Of a stretch of 64,000 nt of DNA, positions 1-7,855 are shown piece after piece. Source of the stretch: Mycolicibacterium sp. CBMA 226. GTDB lineage: Bacteria; Actinomycetota; Actinomycetes; Mycobacteriales; Mycobacteriaceae. Within the stretch, counting starts at the first letter, position 1; every line of letters begins with the position of its first letter. The translations under genes were made by a program, and so were the position numbers. The notes under the pieces were generated by a model. It was not told the DNA's origin. It was given only the letters and a program-made list of their open reading frames with translations, and made no database searches. The stretch spans positions 248,001 to 312,000 of the forward strand of contig NZ_VTGY01000013.1 in assembly GCF_009729075.1 (NCBI RefSeq), given 5' to 3'.

Positions 1-1149
1 GAGCCTGACGACCCGGACCTCCCTGCGGACGAAATACTCTGCCGCACAGCTGCCCTGGCACGCTCCGGCGCGCGACTACCGGATTACCCGGTGCTCGGTT
101 ACCCGCCGCTGCGCACGGCCGCCACCCGAACTCTGGCCAGCTCGATCCGCCGGACACTCGGGCGCATGCCCTGGTCCTCATCCCGCTCAGACGCCCAACG
201 CCTGATGTCGATCCCGGTGGGAGGCGAGGGCGGGGTGCGCAACGCCAACCTGCCACCGGCCAGCCGTCCCGAGGAGGACGACGCCGACATCCGGCCCGAC
301 CAACGCGTGGGAATTCCCTACCCCGAATGGAATTCGTGGCGGAGCCAGTTCCTTCCTGATCACGTCGCCGTCCTCGAACGCCGGCAGACCCGGCACCACC
401 GCCGCGGAAGCGCGTCGCCCGACATCCGTCGCTGGTTCGACGAGCCGACCCACCGCACCATGGTCAACCGACTCGAGGACGGCAGTGACCTGGATGTCGA
501 TGCTTACGTCGCGTCCTACGCGGACGGACGGGCCGGCTCACCCCACGAGCCAAAGGTGTTCCGCGCCTTGCTGCCGAGTGCGCGCGATACCGCCACCGCC
601 GTGCTGCTCGATGGCAGCTCGTCGTTGGGCATCCATCAGGGTCGGGTGTTCGACCTCGAATTGGCCTGCGCGGATGCACTTTCCCGGGCCATGACGGTCA
701 CACGGGAACGCCACGGCATCTTCGTCTTCAGCGGCAATACCCGACACCGCGTCGAAGTGCGGTGCCTGAAAGACTTCAGCGACAACCACTTTGCGTTGCC
801 CAGCAAGTCCGGCCTGGTGACAGGTGGATACACGCGCCTGGGCGCACCCATCCGGCACCTGACCAGCCGCCTGCTGACCCAGCCCGCCGGGCGTCGCGTC
901 CTCATCGTGATCGGCGACGGCCTCATCTCCGACGAGGGCTACGAAGGCCGGTATGCCTGGGCAGACGTCGCGCACGCGGTCGGTGAGGCCGACGAGGCGG
1001 GCGTCGGCGTCTACTACCTGGGACTGGGACCCGTCCGCGTGGATCCGCTGCCCGAGGTGTTCGGCTCCCGGCGGTCCCGGCGCATCCGCTGCGTCGAAGA
1101 ACTCCCTCGTGCCCTGGCGCACGTGCACCGAGAGTTGGTTTCCACATGA
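1..1149 (+). CDS. NorD/CbbO-like VWA-domain protein, 5' partial
   Basis: The frame is open from the first base, so the true start lies upstream and only about 382 C-terminal residues are present. The C-terminal half is a von Willebrand A domain with the metal-binding MIDAS motif DGSSS at 610-624, followed by a conserved-looking VLIVIGDG strand. In the NorD/CbbO family this protein pairs with a MoxR-type AAA+ ATPase to remodel or load metal into a target enzyme (nitric oxide reductase, RuBisCO). The stop overlaps the next start (ATGA), so the two are translationally coupled. Family assignment is firm. The client enzyme is unknown, because no norB, norC or cbb gene is visible downstream. Confidence 0.85.
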   Translation, partial: EPDDPDLPADEILCRTAALARSGARLPDYPVLGYPPLRTAATRTLASSIRRTLGRMPWSSSRSDAQRLMSIPVGGEGGVRNANLPPASRPEEDDADIRPDQRVGIPYPEWNSWRSQFLPDHVAVLERRQTRHHRRGSASPDIRRWFDEPTHRTMVNRLEDGSDLDVDAYVASYADGRAGSPHEPKVFRALLPSARDTATAVLLDGSSSLGIHQGRVFDLELACADALSRAMTVTRERHGIFVFSGNTRHRVEVRCLKDFSDNHFALPSKSGLVTGGYTRLGAPIRHLTSRLLTQPAGRRVLIVIGDGLISDEGYEGRYAWADVAHAVGEADEAGVGVYYLGLGPVRVDPLPEVFGSRRSRRIRCVEELPRALAHVHRELVST

Positions 1150-1952
1150 CCGATTGGGCCGCAACCGATTCGGCGTATCTGCCCGCCGGCGACGAGGTGA
1201 CCACCTTCAGTCAGGCGTATCGGCGGCGGCTGCCGGTCATGCTCACTGGGCCGACGGGCTGCGGCAAGACGCGCTTCGTCGAGCACATGGGCAAGCGGTT
1301 GGGACGCCCCGTGGTCACGATCAGTTGTCACGACGATCTGACGAGTTCGGACCTGGTCGGTCGGTTTGTCGTGGCAGGCGGCGACGTGCTCTGGACCGAC
1401 GGCCCGCTGACCCGCGCCGTCAAGGACGGCGCCATCTGCTACCTCGACGAGGTGGTGGAAGCGCGCCACGATTCATTGGCGATCTTGCATTCGCTCACCG
1501 ACCACCGTCGCACGCTCTATCTGGATCGGGCCGGCGAAGTGGTACCGGCGCCCGATTCGTTCCTCCTCGCGTGCTCGTACAACCCGGCCTATCGGCACTC
1601 GCTGAAGGACCTCAAGCCGTCGTTCCGCCAGCGGTTCGTCACCATCGCGATGACCTACCTCGCGCCCGATCGCGAGGCCGAGGTTCTGGTCGGCGAGACC
1701 GGTATCGACATCGGCGCCGCCCGGCGGCTCGTGCACTGCGCCAACAGCATTCGCCAGGCGGACGACGCGTTCCACTTCGAGCCGCCGTCCACCCGGGTAT
1801 TGGTCACCGCAGCGCACCTGGTCGCTGCGGGAGCCGACGAGATGTCCGCCGCCGAAGCCGCGGTCCTGGCCCCGCTGAGCAGCGACGGCGCGATCAGCGA
1901 CGGGCTGCGCGAGATCGCCGCCGCCTGCCTACAACCGTCAGGTGTCCGATGA
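1146..1952 (+). CDS. NorQ/CbbQ-like MoxR-family AAA+ ATPase
   Basis: A 268-residue cytoplasmic ATPase. Walker A is GPTGCGKT at residues 35-42, Walker B is ICYLDE near residue 100, and a sensor-1 strand ends in SYNPAY near residue 147. The C-terminal lid region matches the compact CbbQ/NirQ/NorQ form rather than long MoxR proteins. These ATPases form rings that work with the VWA partner encoded just upstream. The 4-base overlap with that gene supports a fixed pair. The downstream genes (37 bases on, same strand) are the most likely clients. Confidence 0.88.
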   Translation: MTDWAATDSAYLPAGDEVTTFSQAYRRRLPVMLTGPTGCGKTRFVEHMGKRLGRPVVTISCHDDLTSSDLVGRFVVAGGDVLWTDGPLTRAVKDGAICYLDEVVEARHDSLAILHSLTDHRRTLYLDRAGEVVPAPDSFLLACSYNPAYRHSLKDLKPSFRQRFVTIAMTYLAPDREAEVLVGETGIDIGAARRLVHCANSIRQADDAFHFEPPSTRVLVTAAHLVAAGADEMSAAEAAVLAPLSSDGAISDGLREIAAACLQPSGVR

Positions 1953-1989
1953 GCATGAACATCCCTGCCAGAAAAGGAGTTTCACGGTC

Positions 1990-2118
1990 ATGAACGAACA
2001 GGATCGCAAACGCAAACGGGCGCTGATCGTATTCCAGCTGTTCGCCTACGGGTGGCTGCTGGCCATGTTCCTGATCCAGCTGCACATGTCGATCGTGCGC
2101 GGTTGGTGGTCACTGTGA
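1990..2118 (+). CDS. 42-residue single-span membrane peptide
   Basis: An unrecognised tiny protein starting MNEQDRKRKRALIVFQ: a strongly basic N-terminus, one hydrophobic span (about residues 11-36) and a Trp-rich C-terminus (RGWWSL). The start is supported by an AAAGGAG ribosome site ten bases upstream. Its stop overlaps the next GTG start (GTGA). A one-span peptide between an AAA+/VWA pair and a polytopic protein suggests an accessory subunit of a membrane complex; this is inferred from context only. Confidence 0.6.
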   Translation: MNEQDRKRKRALIVFQLFAYGWLLAMFLIQLHMSIVRGWWSL

Positions 2119-2804
2119 GTGCCACGACGGTGCCGACGGTCAGTTTGGACCAGCACCACGACGAATCCCGGCTCGCACAACGACAGGCGGACCGCTGGCT
2201 GATCACCGGCACATTGCTGATGGGTTCGATGTTCATCGGCTTCGTCGGGCTGCCGTTTTTCCTGCGGGGCGTCTGGCTGCAACGGCGCGCACAGAAGGCC
2301 GGGCTGTCGGTGCGGCCGATCATCGTGACACTCATCGGCTATCTGGTCATCCTCGACGCCGCGCTCAACAGCATCGGGTGGTCACTGGACCTGCTGGCGA
2401 ACCACACTCTGTTGAATCGCACCATCATCACCGCCTGGGGCAACATGTTCGACGCCGGATACTTCTGGCACTACAACGAATTGTGGATCGGCGGGGCGGG
2501 CGCACCGGGCGAAAAGGCCTGGGAGGTCGCGCTCATCCTGACGGTTTTCACCATGCGCATCGCGGCCGGCATCGCGTTCCTGCAGATGAAACGGTGGGGT
2601 CATCAGTGGCTCATCATCACCTGCTGGTTCGGCATCGTCATCTGGATCGGTTACACGTTCAACATGACGATGTTCGCCGACATCCGTTATGCCGGTGTAG
2701 TTTTCCCCGTCGTCGGCTGGTGGCTGTACGACATCTTCTACATCACGCCGTTCCTGGCCATCCCGTATCTGCACACCGTCAATCGCGAAATCTTCAGCGA
2801 CTAA
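2115..2804 (+). CDS. Polytopic membrane protein linked to NorQD, unknown
   Basis: A 229-residue protein with about five or six hydrophobic segments. I chose GTG at 2115 because it overlaps the upstream stop and removes an unlikely charged extension. Charged and possible metal-ligand residues sit in or beside the membrane segments: LDAALNS in span 2, the loop DAGYFWHYNELW, and GHQW before span 5. I do not recognise a heme-copper oxidase, NorB, or PmoA/PmoC signature. Genomic position behind a MoxR/VWA pair suggests a cofactor-containing membrane enzyme subunit. AveC-like spirocyclase relatives are a weak alternative. Confidence 0.7.
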   Translation: MSATTVPTVSLDQHHDESRLAQRQADRWLITGTLLMGSMFIGFVGLPFFLRGVWLQRRAQKAGLSVRPIIVTLIGYLVILDAALNSIGWSLDLLANHTLLNRTIITAWGNMFDAGYFWHYNELWIGGAGAPGEKAWEVALILTVFTMRIAAGIAFLQMKRWGHQWLIITCWFGIVIWIGYTFNMTMFADIRYAGVVFPVVGWWLYDIFYITPFLAIPYLHTVNREIFSD

Positions 2805-2813
2805 AGGAATTCC

Positions 2814-3224
2814 ATGACCACCACTGACGCCGAATCGACAGATGCCCTCCCCCTGGGCACCACGCCCGTCTACGCCAACATGCACAAGTGGCTCAAGCGC
2901 GGCCTTTTCGTGTGCCTGTTCGGCCTCGTCATCGAAGGGTCGTTCACCATGCCGGCGCTGGCCGTCTGGTACGGCTGGCCGACATTGTCGTTCAGAGAAA
3001 TCTGCAGCGAGCTGATGAAGGTGCGCTATTCCGATGACACGGTGGAATGCAAGTTCCCCTACGACTTTTCAGGTGCGCCGTTCGGCGGACCACCCGAAGC
3101 CGCGGGGCAGCACACGGCCCAGGACACCTGGGGCGTCCAGCCGGTGCCGCATTACCACCGGCTGGGATTCCGCGAACTGGTGACGATCCACGACCAGCGG
3201 CTGGCCCGAACCGGCGGCCACTGA
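2814..3224 (+). CDS. One-span membrane protein with Cys/His-rich tail, unknown
   Basis: A 136-residue protein starting nine bases after the previous stop, with ribosome site AAAGGAATTCC. One membrane span lies at about residues 30-53. The C-terminal ~80 residues carry two cysteines (EICSE, VECKF) and several histidines (GQHT, PHYHR, TIHD), a plausible external metal-binding or disulfide domain. There is no CxxCH heme motif, so it is not NorC. It is the last gene of the NorDQ cluster and is followed at once by a strong hairpin. Function unknown. Confidence 0.7.
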   Translation: MTTTDAESTDALPLGTTPVYANMHKWLKRGLFVCLFGLVIEGSFTMPALAVWYGWPTLSFREICSELMKVRYSDDTVECKFPYDFSGAPFGGPPEAAGQHTAQDTWGVQPVPHYHRLGFRELVTIHDQRLARTGGH

Positions 3225-3227
3225 AGG

Positions 3228-3276
3228 GATTTGTGCACGATTTTCCGCGCTGAGCGCGGAAAATCGTGCACAAATC
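3228..3276. terminator. Perfect 23-bp inverted repeat, bidirectional terminator
   Basis: Arms 3228-3250 and 3254-3276 are exact reverse complements with a 3-base loop (TGA). The element fills most of the gap between the convergent NorDQ cluster and the doxX-like gene, which fits a shared terminator. It lacks a clear U-tract on either side. Confidence 0.75.
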
Positions 3277-3294
3277 GCTGGGGGCGCTGGGGAC

Positions 3295-3669
3295 TCAGAA
3301 GGCGTAAGCGCCGAACCGGCCCCAGGCCACGAACAACGCCAGGCCGAGGAGCACCACGTTGACCGCGACGTTCGGGTACTCCTTGCGGCGCCCGTGCGTG
3401 ACGATGGCGCCGACCATGACCAACGCGAGGCCGACGGCAGCCAACGGGGTGAGCACCGGGAGGATGTGCACCAGCGGCGGCACGATCAGGCCGATCGCAC
3501 CGAGAACCTCGGCCACGCCGATCCCGCGGATGGCGTTCGGGTCCACGTCGGCAAGTCCGCCCAGGCCCTGTGCAACCAGTTTTTCCTTGGGCAGAACCAG
3601 CTTCATGAGGCCGCTGCCGGCGAAGACGAATGCGAGTACGCCGGCGACAATCCACAGTGCCGTGTTCAT
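3295..3669 (-). CDS. DoxX-family membrane protein
   Basis: A 124-residue four-span protein starting MNTALWIVAGV. The ATG at 3669 is preceded by GAGGAG seven bases away, so the longer reading from 3693 is rejected. The pattern of a first span with AGSGLMKL, a middle segment with GVAEVLGAIGL and a Gly-rich third span is typical of DoxX/DoxD-like proteins. Mycobacterial relatives act with superoxide dismutase and thiol systems, but this copy has no such neighbours. The gene stands alone between two inverted-repeat terminators. Confidence 0.75.
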   Translation of the reverse strand: MNTALWIVAGVLAFVFAGSGLMKLVLPKEKLVAQGLGGLADVDPNAIRGIGVAEVLGAIGLIVPPLVHILPVLTPLAAVGLALVMVGAIVTHGRRKEYPNVAVNVVLLGLALFVAWGRFGAYAF

Positions 3670-3741
3670 GTTGAGCTCCTCGGTTGAAGGCAAGTCTGAA
3701 GCAATTAAGCGGACTGTAGTCCATATTCATTCCAGACGAAA

Positions 3742-3803
3742 CGCCGAGTGGCCACCTATCGCACGCTTTCGCGAGAAGGCGTGCGATAGGTGGCCAATCG
3801 GCG
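3742..3803. terminator. Long inverted repeat 3' of the folD operon
   Basis: A core of 17 perfect base pairs (3750-3766 with 3779-3795) extends outward to about 26 pairs with one mismatch; the loop is 12 bases. It lies directly downstream of the DUF3017 gene and upstream of the doxX-like gene, both minus strand, so it probably ends folD operon transcripts. Confidence 0.65.
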
Positions 3804-3814
3804 CGCTGAGGAAG

Positions 3815-4108
3815 CTAGGCGGTACCCAACGGGTTGATGGTCCACGCGACGTACAGCATCACGGCGCTGACCGACGCCGTCGTCGCTACGTCGATGATCC
3901 GGCTGCGCACCACCAGCAGGCCAGCACGGTCGTCGGCCAGCAGCAGTCGCATCACGGCGGCAATGCCGACGCCGATCGCCATGACCAGCGCGCCACGGCG
4001 CCAGTAGCCGCCGATCACCAGCGCGAAAGCGACCACGAAGAACACACCCACCGACAGGATCGGCCACTGGCCGCGGAGCACCTTGCGGGCGAATTCTTTT
4101 AGGGTCAA
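3815..4108 (-). CDS. DUF3017 membrane protein (Rv3355c-like)
   Basis: A 97-residue protein with three hydrophobic segments, ending [13 protein letters not shown] place the start at a TTG overlapping the folD stop (TTGA), giving [13 protein letters not shown]; the longer frame reads into folD and is Arg/Gly-rich shadow. In M. tuberculosis the gene after folD encodes a 97-residue membrane protein, matching this length and place. It is translationally coupled to folD. Its role is unknown, although the pairing with folD is conserved. Confidence 0.8.
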   Translation of the reverse strand: MTLKEFARKVLRGQWPILSVGVFFVVAFALVIGGYWRRGALVMAIGVGIAAVMRLLLADDRAGLLVVRSRIIDVATTASVSAVMLYVAWTINPLGTA

Positions 4109-4965
4109 GACAGTTTCGCCTCTTCCGCCTCGACCACGTTGGCCAGCAGGAAGGCGCGGGTCAGGGGGCCGACGCCGCCGGGGTTCGGCGACACGTGACC
4201 GGCCACCTCCCACACATCGGGGTGCACGTCACCGGCGAGCTTGCCATCGACCCGGCTGACACCCACGTCGACGACGGCCGCGCCCGGCTTGACCATGTCG
4301 GCGGTCAGCATGTGCGGCACCCCGACCGCGGCAATGATGATGTCGGCCTGCCGCGTCAGCTCCGGCAAATCACGAGTTCCGGTGTGGCACAACGTGACGG
4401 TCGCGTTTTCCGAACGCCGGGTGAGCAGCAGGCCCATGGGCCGGCCCACGGTGACGCCGCGGCCGATGACCACGACATGCGCGCCGGCGATGGGCACGTC
4501 GAAGCGGCGCAGCAGATGCACGATGCCGCGCGGCGTGCACGGCAGCGGCGCGGGCTCGTTCAGCACCAGCCGGCCCAGGTTGGTCGGGTGCAGGCCGTCG
4601 GCGTCCTTGTCGGGGTCGATGCGCTCCAGGGCAGCGTTCTCGTCGAGGTGCTTGGGCAGCGGCAACTGCACGATGTAGCCGGTGCACTCCGGGTTGGCGT
4701 TGAGCTCGTCGATGACGGCGTTCAGCTCGGCCTGGCTGATGTCGGCGGGCAGATCCCGGCGAATCGAGTTGATGCCGACCTTGGCGCAGTCGGCGTGCTT
4801 GCCGCGCACGTAGGCGTGCGAACCCGGGTCGTCCCCGACCAGTACGGTGCCCAGACCCGGTGTGCGCCCTGCAGCGGCCAGCGCTGCGACCCGTTTGGTC
4901 AGGTCAGTGAAGATCTCGTCGCGTGTGGCCTTGCCGTCCAGCGTGATTGCACCCACGGCGACCAT
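4105..4965 (-). CDS. folD: Bifunctional methylenetetrahydrofolate dehydrogenase/cyclohydrolase FolD
   Basis: Interconverts methylene-, methenyl- and 10-formyl-tetrahydrofolate with NADP in the cytoplasm, feeding purine and methionine synthesis. The protein (286 residues from this ATG) has the family motifs: [14 protein letters not shown], the catalytic-lysine region [25 protein letters not shown], and the Rossmann segment [13 protein letters not shown]. It closely matches the mycobacterial enzyme as I remember it. A GTG at 4956 (MGAITLDGK) is an equally good start and agrees better with the M. tuberculosis N-terminus. First gene of a two-gene operon with the DUF3017 gene. Confidence 0.96.
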   Translation of the reverse strand: MVAVGAITLDGKATRDEIFTDLTKRVAALAAAGRTPGLGTVLVGDDPGSHAYVRGKHADCAKVGINSIRRDLPADISQAELNAVIDELNANPECTGYIVQLPLPKHLDENAALERIDPDKDADGLHPTNLGRLVLNEPAPLPCTPRGIVHLLRRFDVPIAGAHVVVIGRGVTVGRPMGLLLTRRSENATVTLCHTGTRDLPELTRQADIIIAAVGVPHMLTADMVKPGAAVVDVGVSRVDGKLAGDVHPDVWEVAGHVSPNPGGVGPLTRAFLLANVVEAEEAKLS

Positions 4966-5084
4966 TGTGTCAGCCAGCAGAAACCGACGTGGACATGACC
5001 CGACACGTTGCGCCCTGACCGGCAGGCCTGACTGACCCAGCGGGTCCCCAGGAAAGTCGGCGACAACCGATAGAGTTGCATTCG

Positions 5085-7811
5085 ATGACTGGACCAGCCG
5101 CACTGCCAGCGCTCACCGTTCGCCACGACGCCACCACGCGCACGTTCGCCCCGGGAAATGACGTCGTCGTCGGGCGCGATCTGCGCGCCGACTTCCGCGT
5201 CGCCCACCCGCTGATCTCGCGGGCGCACCTGATGCTGCGCTTCGATCACGGCCGCTGGGTCGCCGTCGACAACGGCAGCCTCAACGGTATGTACGTCAAC
5301 GGGCAGCGTGTTCCTGCCGCCGACCTGCACAACGGCGCGGCACTGAACATCGGTAACCCCGACGGCCCGCTGCTGACCTTCGAGGTCGGCCAGCACCTCG
5401 GCCCGGCAGGCACGCCGCCGACGACGTCCATGCCCGTCACCCCGGCGCCGTCGACCAATCACCGGCCCAGCACCACCTGGCCCAGCCACCAGCAGTACAC
5501 CCCGCCGTCCGCGGCGCAACAGCGCTACCCGAGCGGCCCGCAGACCTTCACCCCATCCGGGCCGCAGCCGCAGTACCCGTCGGGTCCGCAGCCGCAGTAT
5601 CCGAGCGGGGCCCAGCCGCAGTACGGCCAGCAGCAGCCACCGCGCTACCCGACCGCACCCCAGCAGTACGCGCCGCCGTCGGCCCCGATGTCCCGGCCGG
5701 CGCCGGCGCGGGTCGCCCCTGCTCCTGAGGAGTCGAGTTCGCCGGCGACGCAGTTCGGGCCGACCGCCGTCGAGCGTGGCAGTGAGAACAATCTCGGCAC
5801 GACCATGCTCAAGATCTTGCGGCCAGGCCGCAATGCCGACGTCCCGGCCGGGGCGATCAAGATCGGTCGCGCCACCGACAACGACATCGTCATCCCCGAC
5901 GTCCTGGCGTCGCGGCACCACGCGACCCTGATCCCGGCCGCGACCGGCGGCGCCCAGATCGTCGACAACCGCAGCATCAACGGGACATTCGTCAACGGCC
6001 AGCGCGTCGATGACGCGGTGCTTACCGACGGCGACGTCGTCACCATCGGTAACGTCGACCTCGTCTACTCCGGCGGCACCCTGGCCCGGCGGACGGCCAC
6101 CACGGCCGACACCCGCACCGGAGGTCTCGAGGTCCACGGCCTGACGTGGACCATCGAGGGCAACAAGACGCTGCTCAACAACATCTCGCTGGACGCCCGC
6201 CCCGGCACCCTCACAGCGGTGATCGGCCCGTCGGGCGCCGGTAAGTCGACGTTCGCGAAGCAGGTTGCCGGCCTGACGCACCCGACGAGCGGCACCGTCA
6301 CCTTCGAAGGCCACGACATCCACGCCGAGTACGCCTCGCTCCGCTCTCGAATCGGCATGGTGCCGCAGGACGACGTGGTCCACGGTGATTTGACCGTCCG
6401 GCAAGCCCTGATGTATGCCGCCGAGCTGCGACTGCCACCGGACACCACGAAGGAAGACCGCGAACAGGTCGTCATGCAGGTGCTCGAAGAGCTCGAGATG
6501 ACGAACCACCTGGACACCCGGGTGGAGAAGCTTTCCGGCGGTCAACGCAAGCGTGCTTCAGTGGCTCTCGAACTGCTGACCGGGCCGTCGTTGCTGATCC
6601 TCGACGAACCGACCTCGGGCCTCGACCCGGCCCTGGACCGCGCGGTCATGACCATGCTGCGGCAGCTGGCCGACGCCGGCCGCGTCGTGCTGGTGGTGAC
6701 GCACTCGCTGACCTACCTGGACATCTGCGATCAGGTGCTGCTGCTGGCACCTGGCGGCATGACGGCATTCTCCGGGCCGCCGAGCCAGATCGGTCCGGAG
6801 CTGGGTACCACCAACTGGGCCGACATCTTCTCGTCGGTCGCCGGTGACCCCAACGAGGCCCACCGCAAGTTCCTGGAGCGCACCGGACCGACTCCCCCGG
6901 TACCCGCGGCAGCTGAGGCGACCGACCTCGGTAAGCCGGCGAAGACCAGCCTGCGGCGGCAGTTCTCCACCGTCGCACGGCGACAGGTGCGGCTGGTCGT
7001 GGCTGATCGCGCCTACTCCGCGTTCCTGCTGTTCTTGCCGTTCATCATGGGTGTGCTGTCACTTTCGGTGCCCGGCGGCGGCCCGAACAAGTCCGGTGTG
7101 GGCTTTGGCAAGCCACTCGCGGCCGGCCCACCTGATTTCGGCGCCGCTCCGAGCGAACCGGGCCAGATCCTGGTGATGATGAACGTCGGCGCGATCTTCA
7201 TGGGCACCGCGCTGACCATTCGCGCTCTGATCGGCGAGCGGGCGATCTTCCGTCGGGAACAGGCCGTCGGCCTCTCGACGACTGCGTACCTGGCGGCCAA
7301 GGTTGCAGTATTCACCGCATTCGCGATCGTCCAGTCCTCCATCGTGGTGACCATCACGATCATCGGTAAAGGCTGGGGTCCGGGCGCGGTCACCAATGGT
7401 GCTGTGATCCCCGGCCGCAGCCTCGAGATGTTTGTCGACATCTCGATGACGTGTGTGGCTGCGGCCATGACCGGTCTGGCTCTATCCGGCCTGGCCAAAT
7501 CCGCCGAGCAGATCATGCCGTTGCTCGTCGTGGCAGTGATGAGCCAGTTGGTGTTCTCCGGCGGCTTGATTCCAGTCACCGGCCGCGTGGTGCTCGATCA
7601 GCTGTCCTGGCTAACACCGGCACGGTGGGGTTTCGCGTCGTCGGCGGCGACCATCGATCTGACCAGATTGGTGCCAGAGCCCGTGCTGCCCAATGACAAG
7701 TTCTGGCATCACACCACCGGCGCCTGGTGGATCGACATCGGCGCCTTGTTGCTGCTCTCGGCGTGCTATCTCAGCTTCGTGCGCTGGCGGATTCGCCTCA
7801 AAGCTGACTGA
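5085..7811 (+). CDS. FHA-FHA-ABC exporter, Rv1747-like
   Basis: A 908-residue fusion. Two forkhead-associated domains (about residues 20-95, with [18 protein letters not shown] and NGSLNG, and 245-330, with SRHHATLI and NRSINGTF) are joined by a Pro/Gln-rich linker. A nucleotide-binding domain follows (Walker A GPSGAGKS, signature LSGGQ, Walker B LLILDEP), then six C-terminal spans of the ABC2 type. In M. tuberculosis, Rv1747 is phosphorylated by PknF on linker threonines that its FHA domains bind, and it affects cell-wall lipid/PIM levels. No PknF-like kinase gene lies beside this copy. The ATG is preferred over a TTG nine bases upstream. Confidence 0.93.
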   Translation: MTGPAALPALTVRHDATTRTFAPGNDVVVGRDLRADFRVAHPLISRAHLMLRFDHGRWVAVDNGSLNGMYVNGQRVPAADLHNGAALNIGNPDGPLLTFEVGQHLGPAGTPPTTSMPVTPAPSTNHRPSTTWPSHQQYTPPSAAQQRYPSGPQTFTPSGPQPQYPSGPQPQYPSGAQPQYGQQQPPRYPTAPQQYAPPSAPMSRPAPARVAPAPEESSSPATQFGPTAVERGSENNLGTTMLKILRPGRNADVPAGAIKIGRATDNDIVIPDVLASRHHATLIPAATGGAQIVDNRSINGTFVNGQRVDDAVLTDGDVVTIGNVDLVYSGGTLARRTATTADTRTGGLEVHGLTWTIEGNKTLLNNISLDARPGTLTAVIGPSGAGKSTFAKQVAGLTHPTSGTVTFEGHDIHAEYASLRSRIGMVPQDDVVHGDLTVRQALMYAAELRLPPDTTKEDREQVVMQVLEELEMTNHLDTRVEKLSGGQRKRASVALELLTGPSLLILDEPTSGLDPALDRAVMTMLRQLADAGRVVLVVTHSLTYLDICDQVLLLAPGGMTAFSGPPSQIGPELGTTNWADIFSSVAGDPNEAHRKFLERTGPTPPVPAAAEATDLGKPAKTSLRRQFSTVARRQVRLVVADRAYSAFLLFLPFIMGVLSLSVPGGGPNKSGVGFGKPLAAGPPDFGAAPSEPGQILVMMNVGAIFMGTALTIRALIGERAIFRREQAVGLSTTAYLAAKVAVFTAFAIVQSSIVVTITIIGKGWGPGAVTNGAVIPGRSLEMFVDISMTCVAAAMTGLALSGLAKSAEQIMPLLVVAVMSQLVFSGGLIPVTGRVVLDQLSWLTPARWGFASSAATIDLTRLVPEPVLPNDKFWHHTTGAWWIDIGALLLLSACYLSFVRWRIRLKAD
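5553..5624 (+). repeat. Three 24-bp in-frame repeats in the FHA linker
   Basis: Three adjacent copies of a 24-base unit encode PSGPQPQY three times (third copy PSGAQPQY), preceded by a degenerate copy. They lie in the disordered linker between the two FHA domains and probably vary in number between strains. Confidence 0.85.
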
Positions 7812-7816
7812 CGTGG

Positions 7817-7855
7817 CACACCCGAAAATGGACCTACGCAACAGTTTCGGGTGTG
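7817..7855. terminator. Hairpin between convergent genes, inside hydrolase 3' end
   Basis: Arms cacacccgaaa (7817-7827) and tttcgggtgtg (7845-7855) are perfectly complementary. The right arm lies inside the last codons of the minus-strand hydrolase gene, and the left arm is six bases past the ABC gene stop, so one element can end both transcripts. Confidence 0.65.

Noticed and set aside
953..1993. 346-codon plus-strand frame across norD/norQ
   Set aside because: Arg-rich out-of-frame reading of NorD/NorQ-like genes.
1..3224. Complete nitric oxide reductase operon
   Set aside because: No NorB (heme-copper) or NorC (CxxCH) sequence is present; only the NorQ/NorD accessory pair is recognised.
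5553..5624. Short tandem repeat considered as CRISPR
   Set aside because: Repeats are adjacent, in frame and encode a Pro/Gln linker; there are no spacers.
4899..6545. 548-codon minus-strand frame opposite the FHA/ABC gene
   Set aside because: Antisense shadow of a well-identified gene; composition is Arg/Gly/Val-rich with no domain.
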